Source of the DNA: Lachnospiraceae bacterium
Lineage (GTDB): Bacteria; Bacillota; Clostridia; Lachnospirales; Anaerotignaceae
Assembly: GCA_028695945.1 (NCBI GenBank)
Contig: JAQVIB010000003.1
Span: forward strand, 1-32,337
Length of the DNA stretch: 32,337 nt
Reading direction: 5' to 3'
Notes under the pieces: generated by a model
Told to the model about the DNA's origin: nothing
Seen by the model: only the letters and a program-made list of their open reading frames with translations
Databases searched by the model: none
Shown here: positions 8,671 to 18,709 of the stretch, one piece after another
How positions within the stretch are numbered: the first letter of the stretch is position 1
How the letters are laid out: every line of letters starts with the position of its first letter
Program-made: the position numbers and the translations under genes

Positions 8671-10122
8671 TTATGGAAGTGCTGTAAACATGTCGTTAAG
8701 AGAAACTACTTTGTCACCAGCTTTTGGTGCACTAAGTGGTTTATTTTTTGTTTCTAAATAATTAATATCACCTGTCATAGTCATGTCAAACAAACCGTCC
8801 ATACCCATTGTCATGTTCATTGTTGTTTTAAGACCGTTCTGAGCAACTGTCATTTTCATCATTTCAGTACCCATGTAACCCATTTTCATATCCATTGAAT
8901 AACCTGTTACTTTATCATCTGCTGTTGTAAGTTTCATGGATATTGTTGTTGCCATACCGTCTGCATCCTGTGTGTAAGTAGACTGATATCCGTCTGCAAC
9001 TGTCTTGAAAGCACTGTCGCTGAAAAGACCTGAAATAAGTTTATATGTTGAAATTGTTGCTGCTGCTGAGTACTTATTATCTGTTGGAATTTCAGATGAC
9101 ATAGCATTTACATAAGTTTCAAAATCTGCTTCCTTTGCCATTTTTGCCAGGTCTGTAAAGTTGAAACCTGCACCAGCCTTTGAAATCATTTCGTTCATAT
9201 CAATTGAGTACCATGTGCCATCTGCTGCACCCATAAGGGAAGAGAAAAGGTTGCTTTGAATGTAATATTTGCCTGAGTCTAAGTTGAAAATTAATTTGAA
9301 ATCAATGTTTTTCAAGGCTTCAAGCTGAGCAAGATTCTCGGCAGTAGTTGATGAATCTGCCTTAAGCATTTTCTCAATTGCAGCAAGGTCAAGTTTTGCA
9401 ACCATATCCATGTTAACGTTTGATGCATCTACAATACCATCAATAGTGCAAACACCCTTAATATTGTTATCTTTTGAACCATCAATATTTTTAACATCAA
9501 GATTAATTGTACCTGTAAGTTCATATGTTTTATCAGAGAATTCTTTTGCATATGCAAGGTATTTATTCATAATTGTGTAGGTTTGACCTGCACCTTTAAT
9601 TTCGTCAGCATCAAAAATGATTACTGTTCTGTTTTCAGCATCCCAGCCTACTGTGCAGTTAAGTGCTTGTTCTGCAAAACGAACTGGTACGTATGTACGG
9701 CCGTTTTGAACAAATGAAGCAACGTCTGTTTCAACAGTTTTGCTTTCGCCGTCTTTTGTTATTGCAATGCTTTTTTCACCAACTACAAAAGCAGCTTCTG
9801 TGTCATTCTTTTTAACTGTAATTTTGCTTGCATCAGCATCGTAAGCTACTTCTGCATTAAGTCCTTCAAACACAGCTCTGAAAGGTACATAAACACGACT
9901 ATTTACAATAATTGGCTCTGCATCGTCAAATGTCATATCAGTTCCGTTAAGCTGAACAGCAAGTTCAGGCTCTACAGCGTCCTCTTGTGCAGCATCATCG
10001 TCTTCAGCTGTAGCAATAACTTTAGGTGCATCCTCTGGTGTTTCTTGTGCGAAAGCACTGCTTGGAGCAAGCACCATTAAAGATGCCATTGCAATTGCGG
10101 CTAACTTTTTAAATTTCATCAT
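8671..10122 (-). CDS. Secreted protein with copper amine oxidase N-terminal-like (stalk) domain
   Basis: Signal peptide ending SSAFA; VYVPFRAVFEGLNAEVAYD... and TYVPVRFAEQALNCTVGWDAENRTVII repeats typical of PF07833. Confidence 0.85.
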   Translation of the reverse strand: MMKFKKLAAIAMASLMVLAPSSAFAQETPEDAPKVIATAEDDDAAQEDAVEPELAVQLNGTDMTFDDAEPIIVNSRVYVPFRAVFEGLNAEVAYDADASKITVKKNDTEAAFVVGEKSIAITKDGESKTVETDVASFVQNGRTYVPVRFAEQALNCTVGWDAENRTVIIFDADEIKGAGQTYTIMNKYLAYAKEFSDKTYELTGTINLDVKNIDGSKDNNIKGVCTIDGIVDASNVNMDMVAKLDLAAIEKMLKADSSTTAENLAQLEALKNIDFKLIFNLDSGKYYIQSNLFSSLMGAADGTWYSIDMNEMISKAGAGFNFTDLAKMAKEADFETYVNAMSSEIPTDNKYSAAATISTYKLISGLFSDSAFKTVADGYQSTYTQDADGMATTISMKLTTADDKVTGYSMDMKMGYMGTEMMKMTVAQNGLKTTMNMTMGMDGLFDMTMTGDINYLETKNKPLSAPKAGDKVVSLNDMFTALP

Positions 10123-10293
10123 AATATAAAGTTCCTCCCTTTATTTCTTTTTTGATTATTAACATCACTAACAAGTCTATCACCATTTTTTGTAAATAGC
10201 TATAAAAATGGAGTTATTTTTAAAATATTAATAAATTTGTAAAAAAAATTATAGGAAGTTTTTAATTAGTATACTTCATAATAGAAATCATGT

Positions 10294-10322
10294 ATTGAAA
10301 TAAATACAAAAAAAGGTATAAT
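10294..10322 (+). promoter_or_regulatory. Putative ispE promoter
   Basis: TTGAAA with ~17-bp spacing to TATAAT. Confidence 0.55.
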
Positions 10323-10366
10323 GTTTGTATACAGTATATAAAAAACATATGGAATACGGTGATTAT

Positions 10367-11254
10367 ATGGAATATATAAAATTAAAATCGAGAGCAAAAA
10401 TTAACCTTACGTTGGATGTAGTTGCTAAGCGTGAAGACGGATACCATGACCTTGAAATGATAATGCAGACTGTTAGTCTTTATGACAGCATTTTTATTAA
10501 AAAAGCTGAAAATGATGGAATAGTTGTTAAAACTAACCTGTATTATTTGCCTACGGATGAAAGAAATATTACCTACAAGGCGGCAAAGCTTATTAAGGAA
10601 GAATTTGATATACAGCAAGGGGTGTATATTGAACTTACCAAGCGAATACCGGTTGCAGCGGGGCTTGCAGGCGGAAGTGGAAATTGTGCCGCAGTAATTA
10701 AGGGAATGAACAAGCTTTTTGACCTTAATTTATCAATGGAAAGGATGATGGAACTGGGTGCTCGCCTTGGGTCTGACGTACCTTACTGCCTTATGGAGGG
10801 AACTGCCTTGGCTCAAGGAAGAGGAGAAATTTTAACTGCTCTTTCCCCTTGTCCACATTTTTATGTACTTCTGGCAAAGCCAGACATAAGTGTGTCTACG
10901 GCACAAGTTTATAAAAACCTTAAATTAGAGGAAGTGAAAAGCCATCCAAATACAAAAGCGGTGCTTAAAGCCATTGAAGATGGAGATGCAGAAGGTATTT
11001 CTTTAGGTCTTTGCAACGTTCTTGAAACGGTTACAATACCTTGTAAACCTATAGTTGGTAACATTAAGGAATTTATTCAAAATCAAGGTGCCTTTGGAGT
11101 GCTTATGAGCGGAAGCGGACCTACAGTGTTTGCCATGTTTCACAAAAAGGAAACCGCAAAAGACGCTGCATATAAGGTTAAAGAAAAATTTGGTATAAAG
11201 GATGTATATGTAACAGAAATATATAATTCTACATGTGCAAAGGGGAAAAACTGA
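10367..11254 (+). CDS. ispE: 4-diphosphocytidyl-2-C-methyl-D-erythritol kinase
   Basis: SRAKINLTLDVVAKREDGYHDLEMIMQTV, PVAAGLAGGSG, LGSDVPYCL, LMSGSGPTVFA. ATG 10367 is preferred because the ORF-track start at 10325 lies at the promoter. Confidence 0.93.
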   Translation: MEYIKLKSRAKINLTLDVVAKREDGYHDLEMIMQTVSLYDSIFIKKAENDGIVVKTNLYYLPTDERNITYKAAKLIKEEFDIQQGVYIELTKRIPVAAGLAGGSGNCAAVIKGMNKLFDLNLSMERMMELGARLGSDVPYCLMEGTALAQGRGEILTALSPCPHFYVLLAKPDISVSTAQVYKNLKLEEVKSHPNTKAVLKAIEDGDAEGISLGLCNVLETVTIPCKPIVGNIKEFIQNQGAFGVLMSGSGPTVFAMFHKKETAKDAAYKVKEKFGIKDVYVTEIYNSTCAKGKN

Positions 11255-11255
11255 T

Positions 11256-11921
11256 ATGGACTACAAATTTAATGTAAACGTTAACGAGTATTTACCTCTA
11301 AGAGAGGTTGTTTTTAATAATTTAAGGGATGCTATACTTAATGGAGAGCTTAAACCTGGTGAGCGTTTGCTTGAAAACCAGTTGGCTGACAAGCTTGGCA
11401 TTAGTCGTACTCCTGTAAGAGAGGCATTAAGAATGCTTGAGCAGGAAAATTTGGTTGCTCTTTTTCCACGAAAGGGTGCACAGGTTCTGGATTTATCTGC
11501 AACAGATATAAAAAACGTACTGGAAATAAGAAGTGCATTGGAGGCCGTTGCTATGCGTCATGCCTGCCAAAGTATGGACGTGGAAAATTTAAATGAGATT
11601 AAAAGGTTGAATGTGGAATTTGAACGTGCCTTTGAAGAAAAAGAGTATGAAAAGGTTGCAACTACCGATGAAAAAATTCATGACATTATTTTTGCCGCTG
11701 CCCATAATGATAGGCTTGTACAAATAATTAGTAATATGCGTGCACAGGTTTATCGTTACCGAATGGCGTATTTAAAGGTATATGAAACAAAAACGGCAGT
11801 AATTAATCACCACAGGGGAATTATACGTTCTATAGAAAATCATCTTGAAGAAGAAGGTATAAAAGTGATGTCAGAACATATTGACCATCAAATTCAGGTT
11901 ATACTTAAATCCTTAAAATAA
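11256..11921 (+). CDS. GntR family (FadR/FCD-type) transcriptional regulator
   Basis: LKPGERLLENQLADKLGISRTPVREALRMLEQENLVALFPRKGAQV wHTH plus helical C-terminal domain; ATG 1 nt after the ispE stop. Confidence 0.92.
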   Translation: MDYKFNVNVNEYLPLREVVFNNLRDAILNGELKPGERLLENQLADKLGISRTPVREALRMLEQENLVALFPRKGAQVLDLSATDIKNVLEIRSALEAVAMRHACQSMDVENLNEIKRLNVEFERAFEEKEYEKVATTDEKIHDIIFAAAHNDRLVQIISNMRAQVYRYRMAYLKVYETKTAVINHHRGIIRSIENHLEEEGIKVMSEHIDHQIQVILKSLK

Positions 11922-12017
11922 GATTACAAAATAGGCAATTAATTGTAATATATATAAATATGGAATAAAATGAAGGGTATAGCAAAAAATACATAAAAAT
12001 ACAAGGAGGAACTGTAT

Positions 12018-13094
12018 ATGAGTAGTTCGCAGGGCAGGCAAAATGGGAAAAAAACGATATACAGCTCTAACCCTGAGGTAAAGCACACTACAGGAGTGTA
12101 TCATCAGGGAAGTGACAAGCGTAAGGAACTTAGGTTTAACAGGCGTAAAAAACATCGTAGACAGCTTAAAATTGGGGTTATAGGTGCGTTTATTGCAATT
12201 TTGGCGTTGTCTATGTTTATTGTGTTGCGTAGAAATGCAGATAAGGTATATGTTGGCGATAAATATGTTTGCATGATTAAAAACAGCAATGTTAAAGCAG
12301 AAGATTTTGTTAATACTGTTACAGCACAGCTTGCTAGTGAAGTTGGAACTAATGTTAAAATAAACGAGGAAGTAAAATTTGTACCTGCACGCGGTAAAAA
12401 GAAGGAATTTGTAACACCTGAATATGCTATTTCTGAAATTAAGAAAATAGTTAGCTATAAAGTGGAGGCGGCTGTAATTACCGTGGACGGTGGAGAAATA
12501 CTTGCACTTGCCACCAAGGAACAAGCAAAGGAAATTTTAGATGGAATTATTGCCGAATATAAACCTGAAGGGTCTAATATAGTTCAAAGTGGATTTGTTG
12601 AAAAGGTTGATACCATTACAAAATTTGTTGATTCTAAGGAGATTGTATCCAAGGAAGAAGCTGTTGCAAAGCTTACAGCGGGAACAAGTACGGTAAAAGA
12701 TTATTACGTTACTACTGGCGATAATTTGTTTAAAATTGCAACAAAAAATAGTATAACAGTAGAGGATATTTTGGCGGCAAACCCAGGCATGACGGCAAAT
12801 ACTACCATTGTTATGGGCAGTAAGATAAATCTAAAAGTTATGGTGCCATTTATTTCAGTTAAAACAGCAGAAAATGTTGTGTTTACCGAAAAACAAGAAA
12901 AACAGGTTGAGTACAGAAAGGACAATACTAAACCAATAAGTTATAAAAAGGTTATACAGCAAGGCAAGGACGGACAAAAAGAGGTTACCACGCAAATTAT
13001 AAGAATAAACGGTTTTGAAAGCGAGCAAAAAACGGTATCTGAAAAGATTACTGTTGAGCCTGTTACAGAAATTATTGTTGTTGGTACAAAATAA
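12018..13094 (+). CDS. Membrane-anchored LysM and G5 domain protein
   Basis: Single N-terminal TM; YYVTTGDNLFKIATKNSITVEDILAANPG LysM; C-terminal G5-like region VEYRKDNTKPISYKKVIQQGKDGQKEVTTQIIRINGFE. Confidence 0.82.
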   Translation: MSSSQGRQNGKKTIYSSNPEVKHTTGVYHQGSDKRKELRFNRRKKHRRQLKIGVIGAFIAILALSMFIVLRRNADKVYVGDKYVCMIKNSNVKAEDFVNTVTAQLASEVGTNVKINEEVKFVPARGKKKEFVTPEYAISEIKKIVSYKVEAAVITVDGGEILALATKEQAKEILDGIIAEYKPEGSNIVQSGFVEKVDTITKFVDSKEIVSKEEAVAKLTAGTSTVKDYYVTTGDNLFKIATKNSITVEDILAANPGMTANTTIVMGSKINLKVMVPFISVKTAENVVFTEKQEKQVEYRKDNTKPISYKKVIQQGKDGQKEVTTQIIRINGFESEQKTVSEKITVEPVTEIIVVGTK

Positions 13095-13116
13095 TAAATT
13101 GTGGCGGAGGTACTAA

Positions 13117-13812
13117 ATGGATAGGAAAATACTTGTTGTAGATGATGAAAAAAATATAGTGGATATTATAAAGTTCAACCTTAAAAAAGAAGGTTATGAG
13201 GTTATTACTGCGGCAGATGGCGAAGAAGGTATTTTAAAGACCTATGAGGAAAACCCAGACCTTATTTTGTTGGACATAATGATGCCAAGGATAGACGGTT
13301 ACGAGGCATGTAAAAAGATAAGAGAAAAGTTTGATACGCCAATAATTATGCTTACAGCAAGGGCAGAAGAGGTTGATAAAGTATTGGGTTTGGAGCTTGG
13401 TGCCGACGATTATGTTACAAAACCCTTTGGTGTAAGGGAACTTATGGCACGTGTTAAGGCAAACCTTAGGCGAAAGTCTGTTGTACCTGGGGCAGAAGAA
13501 GCCCCAAAAGGCAACACGTTGGTTTTTGGAATACTTGAGATAGATATGGACCTTTACGAGGTAAAAAAAGAAGGCAAAGTTATAGAGCTTACTTTCAGAG
13601 AATTTGAACTTTTAAAGTTTTTAGCCAGCCAAAAAACTCAGATTTTTTCCAGAGAAACATTGTTGGAGAAGGTTTGGGGCTACGAGTATTTTGGAGATGT
13701 GCGTACAGTGGATGTAACAGTTAGACGTCTTAGGGAAAAAATAGAAACTGACCCAGCACATCCACAGTACATACTTACTAAACGTGGTGTGGGGTATTAT
13801 TTCGGCAGTTAA
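13117..13812 (+). CDS. walR: OmpR-family response regulator, WalR/YycF-like
   Basis: [40 protein letters not shown], w[20 protein letters not shown]; followed by walK. Confidence 0.9.
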   Translation: MDRKILVVDDEKNIVDIIKFNLKKEGYEVITAADGEEGILKTYEENPDLILLDIMMPRIDGYEACKKIREKFDTPIIMLTARAEEVDKVLGLELGADDYVTKPFGVRELMARVKANLRRKSVVPGAEEAPKGNTLVFGILEIDMDLYEVKKEGKVIELTFREFELLKFLASQKTQIFSRETLLEKVWGYEYFGDVRTVDVTVRRLREKIETDPAHPQYILTKRGVGYYFGS

Positions 13813-13825
13813 AGGATGGACATGC

Positions 13826-15598
13826 ATGAAAAGTATAAAATGGAAGCTGATAGCAATGTATTTGGGCTTGGTGCTAATTGTAATGATAGTAAGCGGAAGT
13901 TACATTTTAATTAGCCTGCAAAATATTGAAATGGATAAGGCAAAAAGCCAAATGGAGCTGTATGCAGAGAAAATAAGCGAGCAAGTTGTGCTTTCTTATG
14001 AAGAGGACAGTTTTCAAACGGGACTTATTCAGTTTAGCAAAAGCGGCAGTAACTCCGCACAGATACAGGGAAGTATTTTAAATAAATCAGGTGAGACCAT
14101 AGCCTCTACAACTACCAGCAAACCACCTTACCCAAGTTATAAAAATTCATCAATTATAGGTGCAATGGCAGGCAGTGAAACTTTTTCCAAGAACAGTACA
14201 GACAAGGACATTACAGGTACACAGTACCTAAGCTATGCATATCCGGTGTTGCTTAACGGAGAAACAGAATACGTTATTTATACCCGCATGGATGCAGAAG
14301 CTATACATGACAGTATTAACGAAACCCGAAGAACTATTATGTTTAGCATGGTGCTTGCCCTTTCTATGGCGGCACTTATGGGTTATGTTTTTGCTAAAAC
14401 ACTTACAGGGCCTATTGTGGCACTTACAGGCAAAGCGAAGGAACTGGCACAGGGAAAGCTAGACCAAAGTGTGAAGGTTTTTTCTGATGACGAAATAGGG
14501 CAGCTTTCGGAAAGTTTTAATTATATGGCAAGTGAGCTTAACAACACCATGGGTGAAATTTCAAGAGAAAAAAATAAGTTTGAAATTATACTGCATAATA
14601 TGACTGACGGAGTTGTTTCCTTTGACAGGGATGGGAATGTAATGCACTATAACAGTGCCAGTATGGAGTTACTTGACTTTAGCAAAACAGATTTTACATT
14701 TGACGAGTTTATAAAAAGGTTCGATATAAATGCAGGAATTTATATAGATATGATAGGGCAGGAATTTACCAAAACAGTAAGCTTTTGGGCAAAGAACAAG
14801 TACATTAATGCCAGCTTTTCGCCTTATTCCAGTGAAAGAAAAGAGATGGAAGGACTTGTGGTTGTTTTACAAGATAATACCGAGCTTAAAAAATTAGATG
14901 ATATGCGTAAGGAATTTGTTGCCAACGTATCCCACGAGCTTAGAACACCCCTTACCACTGTTAAAAGTTACACAGAAACCTTGATGGACGGTGCAATTGA
15001 GGACCGTGAATTGGCAATGGAATTTTTGGATATTATAAATAACGAGGCGGACAGGATGTCATTTTTGGTTCGGGATTTACTACAGCTTTCCCGTTTTGAC
15101 AATAAACAGATTGTTCTTAGTTATTCACAGATTAACCTTAATAGCTTTGTTACAGATAACATTCGCCAATGCAAAATACATGCTGAAAACAAACATCAAA
15201 GCCTTACATTTACACCCTATCCAAAAGATGTGTGTATAACCGCGGATAAGGATAGAATTACGCAGGTAATGAATAATGTGCTTACCAATGCAATTAAATA
15301 CAGCCAAGAAGGTGCAGATATATCAGTTAGAATTGACCAAAGCGAGAAATACTACAAGATTGTGGTTAAGGACACGGGTATGGGCATACAAAAAGAAGAT
15401 TTAAACAGAATTTTTGAGCGTTTTTACCGTGTGGATAAAGCCAGAAGCCGTGCAATGGGTGGTACAGGTCTTGGACTTGCCATTGCAAAAGAAATTATGG
15501 AAAGCCATGGCGGCAAAATTACTGCCGAAAGTATTTATGGTAATGGAACAACAATAACTATGTGGTTTCTGAAAAAATTAGAAATGCAAGAAATTTGA
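13826..15598 (+). CDS. walK: Sensor histidine kinase, WalK/YycG-like
   Basis: TM-extracellular-TM-HAMP-PAS-HisKA (VSHELRTPLTTVKSY)-HATPase (NVLTNAIKYS, DTGMGI, GGTGLGLAIAKEI). ATG 13826 chosen by RBS AAAGGATGG. Confidence 0.9.
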   Translation: MKSIKWKLIAMYLGLVLIVMIVSGSYILISLQNIEMDKAKSQMELYAEKISEQVVLSYEEDSFQTGLIQFSKSGSNSAQIQGSILNKSGETIASTTTSKPPYPSYKNSSIIGAMAGSETFSKNSTDKDITGTQYLSYAYPVLLNGETEYVIYTRMDAEAIHDSINETRRTIMFSMVLALSMAALMGYVFAKTLTGPIVALTGKAKELAQGKLDQSVKVFSDDEIGQLSESFNYMASELNNTMGEISREKNKFEIILHNMTDGVVSFDRDGNVMHYNSASMELLDFSKTDFTFDEFIKRFDINAGIYIDMIGQEFTKTVSFWAKNKYINASFSPYSSERKEMEGLVVVLQDNTELKKLDDMRKEFVANVSHELRTPLTTVKSYTETLMDGAIEDRELAMEFLDIINNEADRMSFLVRDLLQLSRFDNKQIVLSYSQINLNSFVTDNIRQCKIHAENKHQSLTFTPYPKDVCITADKDRITQVMNNVLTNAIKYSQEGADISVRIDQSEKYYKIVVKDTGMGIQKEDLNRIFERFYRVDKARSRAMGGTGLGLAIAKEIMESHGGKITAESIYGNGTTITMWFLKKLEMQEI

Positions 15599-15635
15599 AA
15601 CTGAAGAAAAAAGTGTAATTTAAAAGTAAGCATCA

Positions 15636-15652
15636 TGTAATACAATTGTAAC
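15636..15652 (+). promoter_or_regulatory. Candidate WalR box
   Basis: TGTAAT-ACAAT-TGTAAC matches TGTWAH-N5-TGTWAH; TATAAT -10 at 15663-15668. Confidence 0.6.
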
Positions 15653-15758
15653 AATAATAGTGTATAATTCTTCCTATAACAGAAGAAAAATGTGAATAAA
15701 GTTTGTAAACCAATCTTTAAATAGTTTAAAATAGCTTAATGGAAGGAGGCTGTATACC

Positions 15759-16202
15759 ATGAAAAAAATGTTAATGGGTATGTTAGTTGGATTTATGATA
15801 TGTGTAAGTGCAAGCATTGCGTATGCAGGTTCTGCACAGGCGGCACAGGTAGAAGTAGGAATTACGGGAGATTTAGATTTTGAAAAAGAAAAGGTTTCTA
15901 CCTTTAACGATTCAAAGACTCTTTCCGGTACAGCTGAAAAAGGGACGACAATAAATATTATTGTGTATACAAAAAGCCGTTTGGGAAATCTTACAGAGGT
16001 TGAAAACTATAGCGTTGAGGTTGGAGATTCCAATCTTTTCAGCCAAGCAGTTGGGCTTAGTGTAGGTGATAACTATATTGAGTTTAAGGCAACAAAAGAA
16101 GGCTACGATAACTATGAAGGAAGTGTTACTGTAAGCCGAAAGAATAAAGCTATAAAAACCAAGCTGGAAAATAGTATTTATATACCAGGAGGAAGCTTGT
16201 AA
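15759..16202 (+). CDS. Small secreted hypothetical protein (likely beta-sandwich)
   Basis: RBS GGAAGGAGG, signal peptide MKKMLMGMLVGFMICVSASIAYA, Ser/Thr/Gly-rich beta-type remainder. Confidence 0.7.
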   Translation: MKKMLMGMLVGFMICVSASIAYAGSAQAAQVEVGITGDLDFEKEKVSTFNDSKTLSGTAEKGTTINIIVYTKSRLGNLTEVENYSVEVGDSNLFSQAVGLSVGDNYIEFKATKEGYDNYEGSVTVSRKNKAIKTKLENSIYIPGGSL

Positions 16203-16240
16203 AAATTCATAAAATATTGGATTAAAGCGGTGAATATACA

Positions 16241-17671
16241 ATGAAATCTATAAAGTTCAGCAGAATTAAGAATTTCGTAATTGTTGGCTTGATTTTTGCT
16301 GCAGTTTATCAAACAGGAACGTTATGGCTTGGCAATTACACAGGTCATAACTTTTTTTATTCTATTTTAAATACCAATAATGGGCTAAGAAGCAGTAAAA
16401 AAACATCAGCTACACTTATAGATGCACAGAAAATAGTTGTTGGGTATGGAAATAAATACTTTAATCTAATTTACCCAGGGCTTATGGGTGGTAAAGACAT
16501 TTTACCTAAAACAAACGGCTTTATTACGTCGCTTCTTGAAAATGGAAAGTATGTTACAACAGAGGAAACAGTTTTAGAACAATACATAGGTCAAAAATGC
16601 GTGATTTATGACTTCGCCTTTGATGTATCTGCAACCCAGTATTTTATTGGAATGGGTACAGTAAATAATGACAACATTAAAGGAATAAATTCCATAAGCC
16701 AAATAATTGCAGTGCCAGCTGCGGGCAAAAATGATGTAAGCTATTTGTATATAGTAGATGCATATACAGGAAAAACAAATATTTTTGAAGCAAATTCTTC
16801 AGTGGAAAGTGAAAAGCTTTATTCCCAAATTGAAGAGCTTGAGGGGCTTAATGTTGACAGCATGAAGTACATTTCCACCAGGCAAAGTGGGTTTAATATA
16901 TTTAAGGAAAATACCTTTGTGCCACAATGGACTCAAAGCAAATATCAATATGCAGCTATAAATAAGATTAGCACCTTAAGCCGTTTTGGTGATGATATTG
17001 ATACAGAGCTTGAAAATGCAACATCTGGATTTTTTGACAATTATTATACAAAGAGTTTAACAAAGGATAGCAACGGTGTTTATATGATTAGCGATGATAA
17101 CACTGTAGTTAAATATTATCCACAAGGTACAATGGAGTATTTTAATTACCAAAGTTCTGCAAATAAAACAGAGCAAACACTTTCAACAGCATATTATGCG
17201 TGTAAAGAGTTTTTGAAAAAGGATGGAACCCTTAAAACGAAGATGTTTTTATCGGATGTTAAGCTTAATAAAAGCGATGGGCTTGTATTTTGTTTCGACT
17301 ATTGCATAAATGATATACCAATTTTTTTGTCTGAGAAAACAAAGGAAAATCTATCTATAGAACATGCGGCGGAAGTAGTTGTTGAAAGTAATACCGTAAA
17401 AAAATATAAGCGTTATGCATACGATTTTGAAGCTTTGCCATCACATGACCGATGGGTAGATGTAGATTTTTTGGGTGCAATGAACCAAGCTATTGCAAGT
17501 GAAGGTGACCAAGGTTCGGTAACGGAAATAGGGGATATTGTGCTGGCTTATTACGTGGACGAAAGCAGTGAGAGTGGCCTTAAATGGTTTACTTATGTTG
17601 ATGGAGAAATACATACAGTTGACACAGTGAAGAATGTATCAAACCAAGATGTAGCAGAGGATGGAAAATAA
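16241..17671 (+). CDS. Divergent YycH/WalH-like membrane-anchored extracellular protein
   Basis: Single N-terminal TM, large extracellular domain, position directly before a YycI-like gene in the walRK locus. Confidence 0.6.
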   Translation: MKSIKFSRIKNFVIVGLIFAAVYQTGTLWLGNYTGHNFFYSILNTNNGLRSSKKTSATLIDAQKIVVGYGNKYFNLIYPGLMGGKDILPKTNGFITSLLENGKYVTTEETVLEQYIGQKCVIYDFAFDVSATQYFIGMGTVNNDNIKGINSISQIIAVPAAGKNDVSYLYIVDAYTGKTNIFEANSSVESEKLYSQIEELEGLNVDSMKYISTRQSGFNIFKENTFVPQWTQSKYQYAAINKISTLSRFGDDIDTELENATSGFFDNYYTKSLTKDSNGVYMISDDNTVVKYYPQGTMEYFNYQSSANKTEQTLSTAYYACKEFLKKDGTLKTKMFLSDVKLNKSDGLVFCFDYCINDIPIFLSEKTKENLSIEHAAEVVVESNTVKKYKRYAYDFEALPSHDRWVDVDFLGAMNQAIASEGDQGSVTEIGDIVLAYYVDESSESGLKWFTYVDGEIHTVDTVKNVSNQDVAEDGK

Positions 17672-18532
17672 ATGGACTGGGAGAAGGTAAAAAGGATATT
17701 TATTTGGCTGTTAATAGGTCTTAACATAGGCCTTTTTGGTGTGAACTACAGTATAAGCAGGCAGTATGTAATGACTTCCGCACAGGAAAAGGCAATTTAT
17801 GAGGTACTGGGTGCTAACGGTATTGGAATGTACACAGAGCTTATTAAAACCACCAAACCAATGCGTCAGCTTAGTGTTTCTTTGGAATTTTTGGAAGCCG
17901 ATAAAATAAAAAAAATGTATTTCCAAGAGGACGAGGATGTGAAAATCACTCGAGAGTTTGAAAAGATAATATTTTCTAGCAATTCCAAAAGTCTTACAGT
18001 ACAAGGTAATAGCATTGTGTTTCTTAATCCCACTGGAAGTGGGTATATAGATGAATTTTCAAAGGAAAAGGCATTAAAAGCCGCGGATGATTTTATTAAT
18101 AAAGTTGGTATGGACATAGGGCAAAACATAAAGCTTGAAAGCGTGGATTATGACGAAGGGAAATATGTTTTTGAATACAATGAAAGGTACAAAGAATATA
18201 AGCTTTTCAGCAATGCAAAGAAAGTTACAGTGTCTGAAAATGGTGTAATAATGGCAAGTGCGTCATATTATACAGTGCAGAACTTTTTGGGTGAAAATCG
18301 AAAAATTTGTGCTTGCGATGAGGCTTTACTTACATTTTTAGGAGAAATTAAAAAAGAGGGAAAAACTGAAGGAGTATACATAGAAAAGATTGAACTTGGA
18401 TATGACTTTCAAGAGGCTGGAGATGTTGCAGATGGAAGCAAACTAAAGCTGATACCATGTTATAGAATTTTTATATCAGGTTCTTCAAAAGTATATCTAA
18501 TTAATGCATATACCAATGAAATTATGAGTTAA
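17672..18532 (+). CDS. YycI/WalI-like two-component system regulatory protein
   Basis: MDWEKVKRIFIWLLIGLNIGLF start resembles YycI; single TM; ATG directly abuts the upstream stop. Confidence 0.72.
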   Translation: MDWEKVKRIFIWLLIGLNIGLFGVNYSISRQYVMTSAQEKAIYEVLGANGIGMYTELIKTTKPMRQLSVSLEFLEADKIKKMYFQEDEDVKITREFEKIIFSSNSKSLTVQGNSIVFLNPTGSGYIDEFSKEKALKAADDFINKVGMDIGQNIKLESVDYDEGKYVFEYNERYKEYKLFSNAKKVTVSENGVIMASASYYTVQNFLGENRKICACDEALLTFLGEIKKEGKTEGVYIEKIELGYDFQEAGDVADGSKLKLIPCYRIFISGSSKVYLINAYTNEIMS

Positions 18533-18540
18533 ACATGGTT

Positions 18541-18604
18541 TACAATGAAAGCTTTTGGTATTGCTTTTTTCAAAAAGCAAGTGGGTTTGGGCAACGCCCA
18601 AGAT
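18541..18604 (-). repeat. Interspersed multi-hairpin repeat, copy 3 (truncated, inverted)
   Basis: Reverse complement CTTGGGCGTTGCCCAAACCCACTTGCTTTTTGAAAAAAGCAATACCAAAAGCTTTCATT matches the first two hairpins of copy 1 (3911). Confidence 0.82.
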
Positions 18605-18654
18605 TTGTTTTTAGTCTGAATTAAACACATTAAGGTTTCAAAAATCCTTTAAAC

Positions 18655-18683
18655 TTGTTTTTTGCTTTTTTCAGCGTTATAAT
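18655..18683 (+). promoter_or_regulatory. Putative sigma-A promoter of MATE gene
   Basis: TTGTTT-17 bp-TATAAT. Confidence 0.55.
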
Positions 18684-18709
18684 GAAAGCAAAAACTTTTG
18701 GGGTGCAGT

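Noticed and set aside
10643-10700. IspE motif AGGSGN instead of the common GGSSDA
   Set aside because: An Asn at this position also occurs in plant-type IspE from memory, and the remaining catalytic motif LGSDVPY is intact, so it is probably normal variation.
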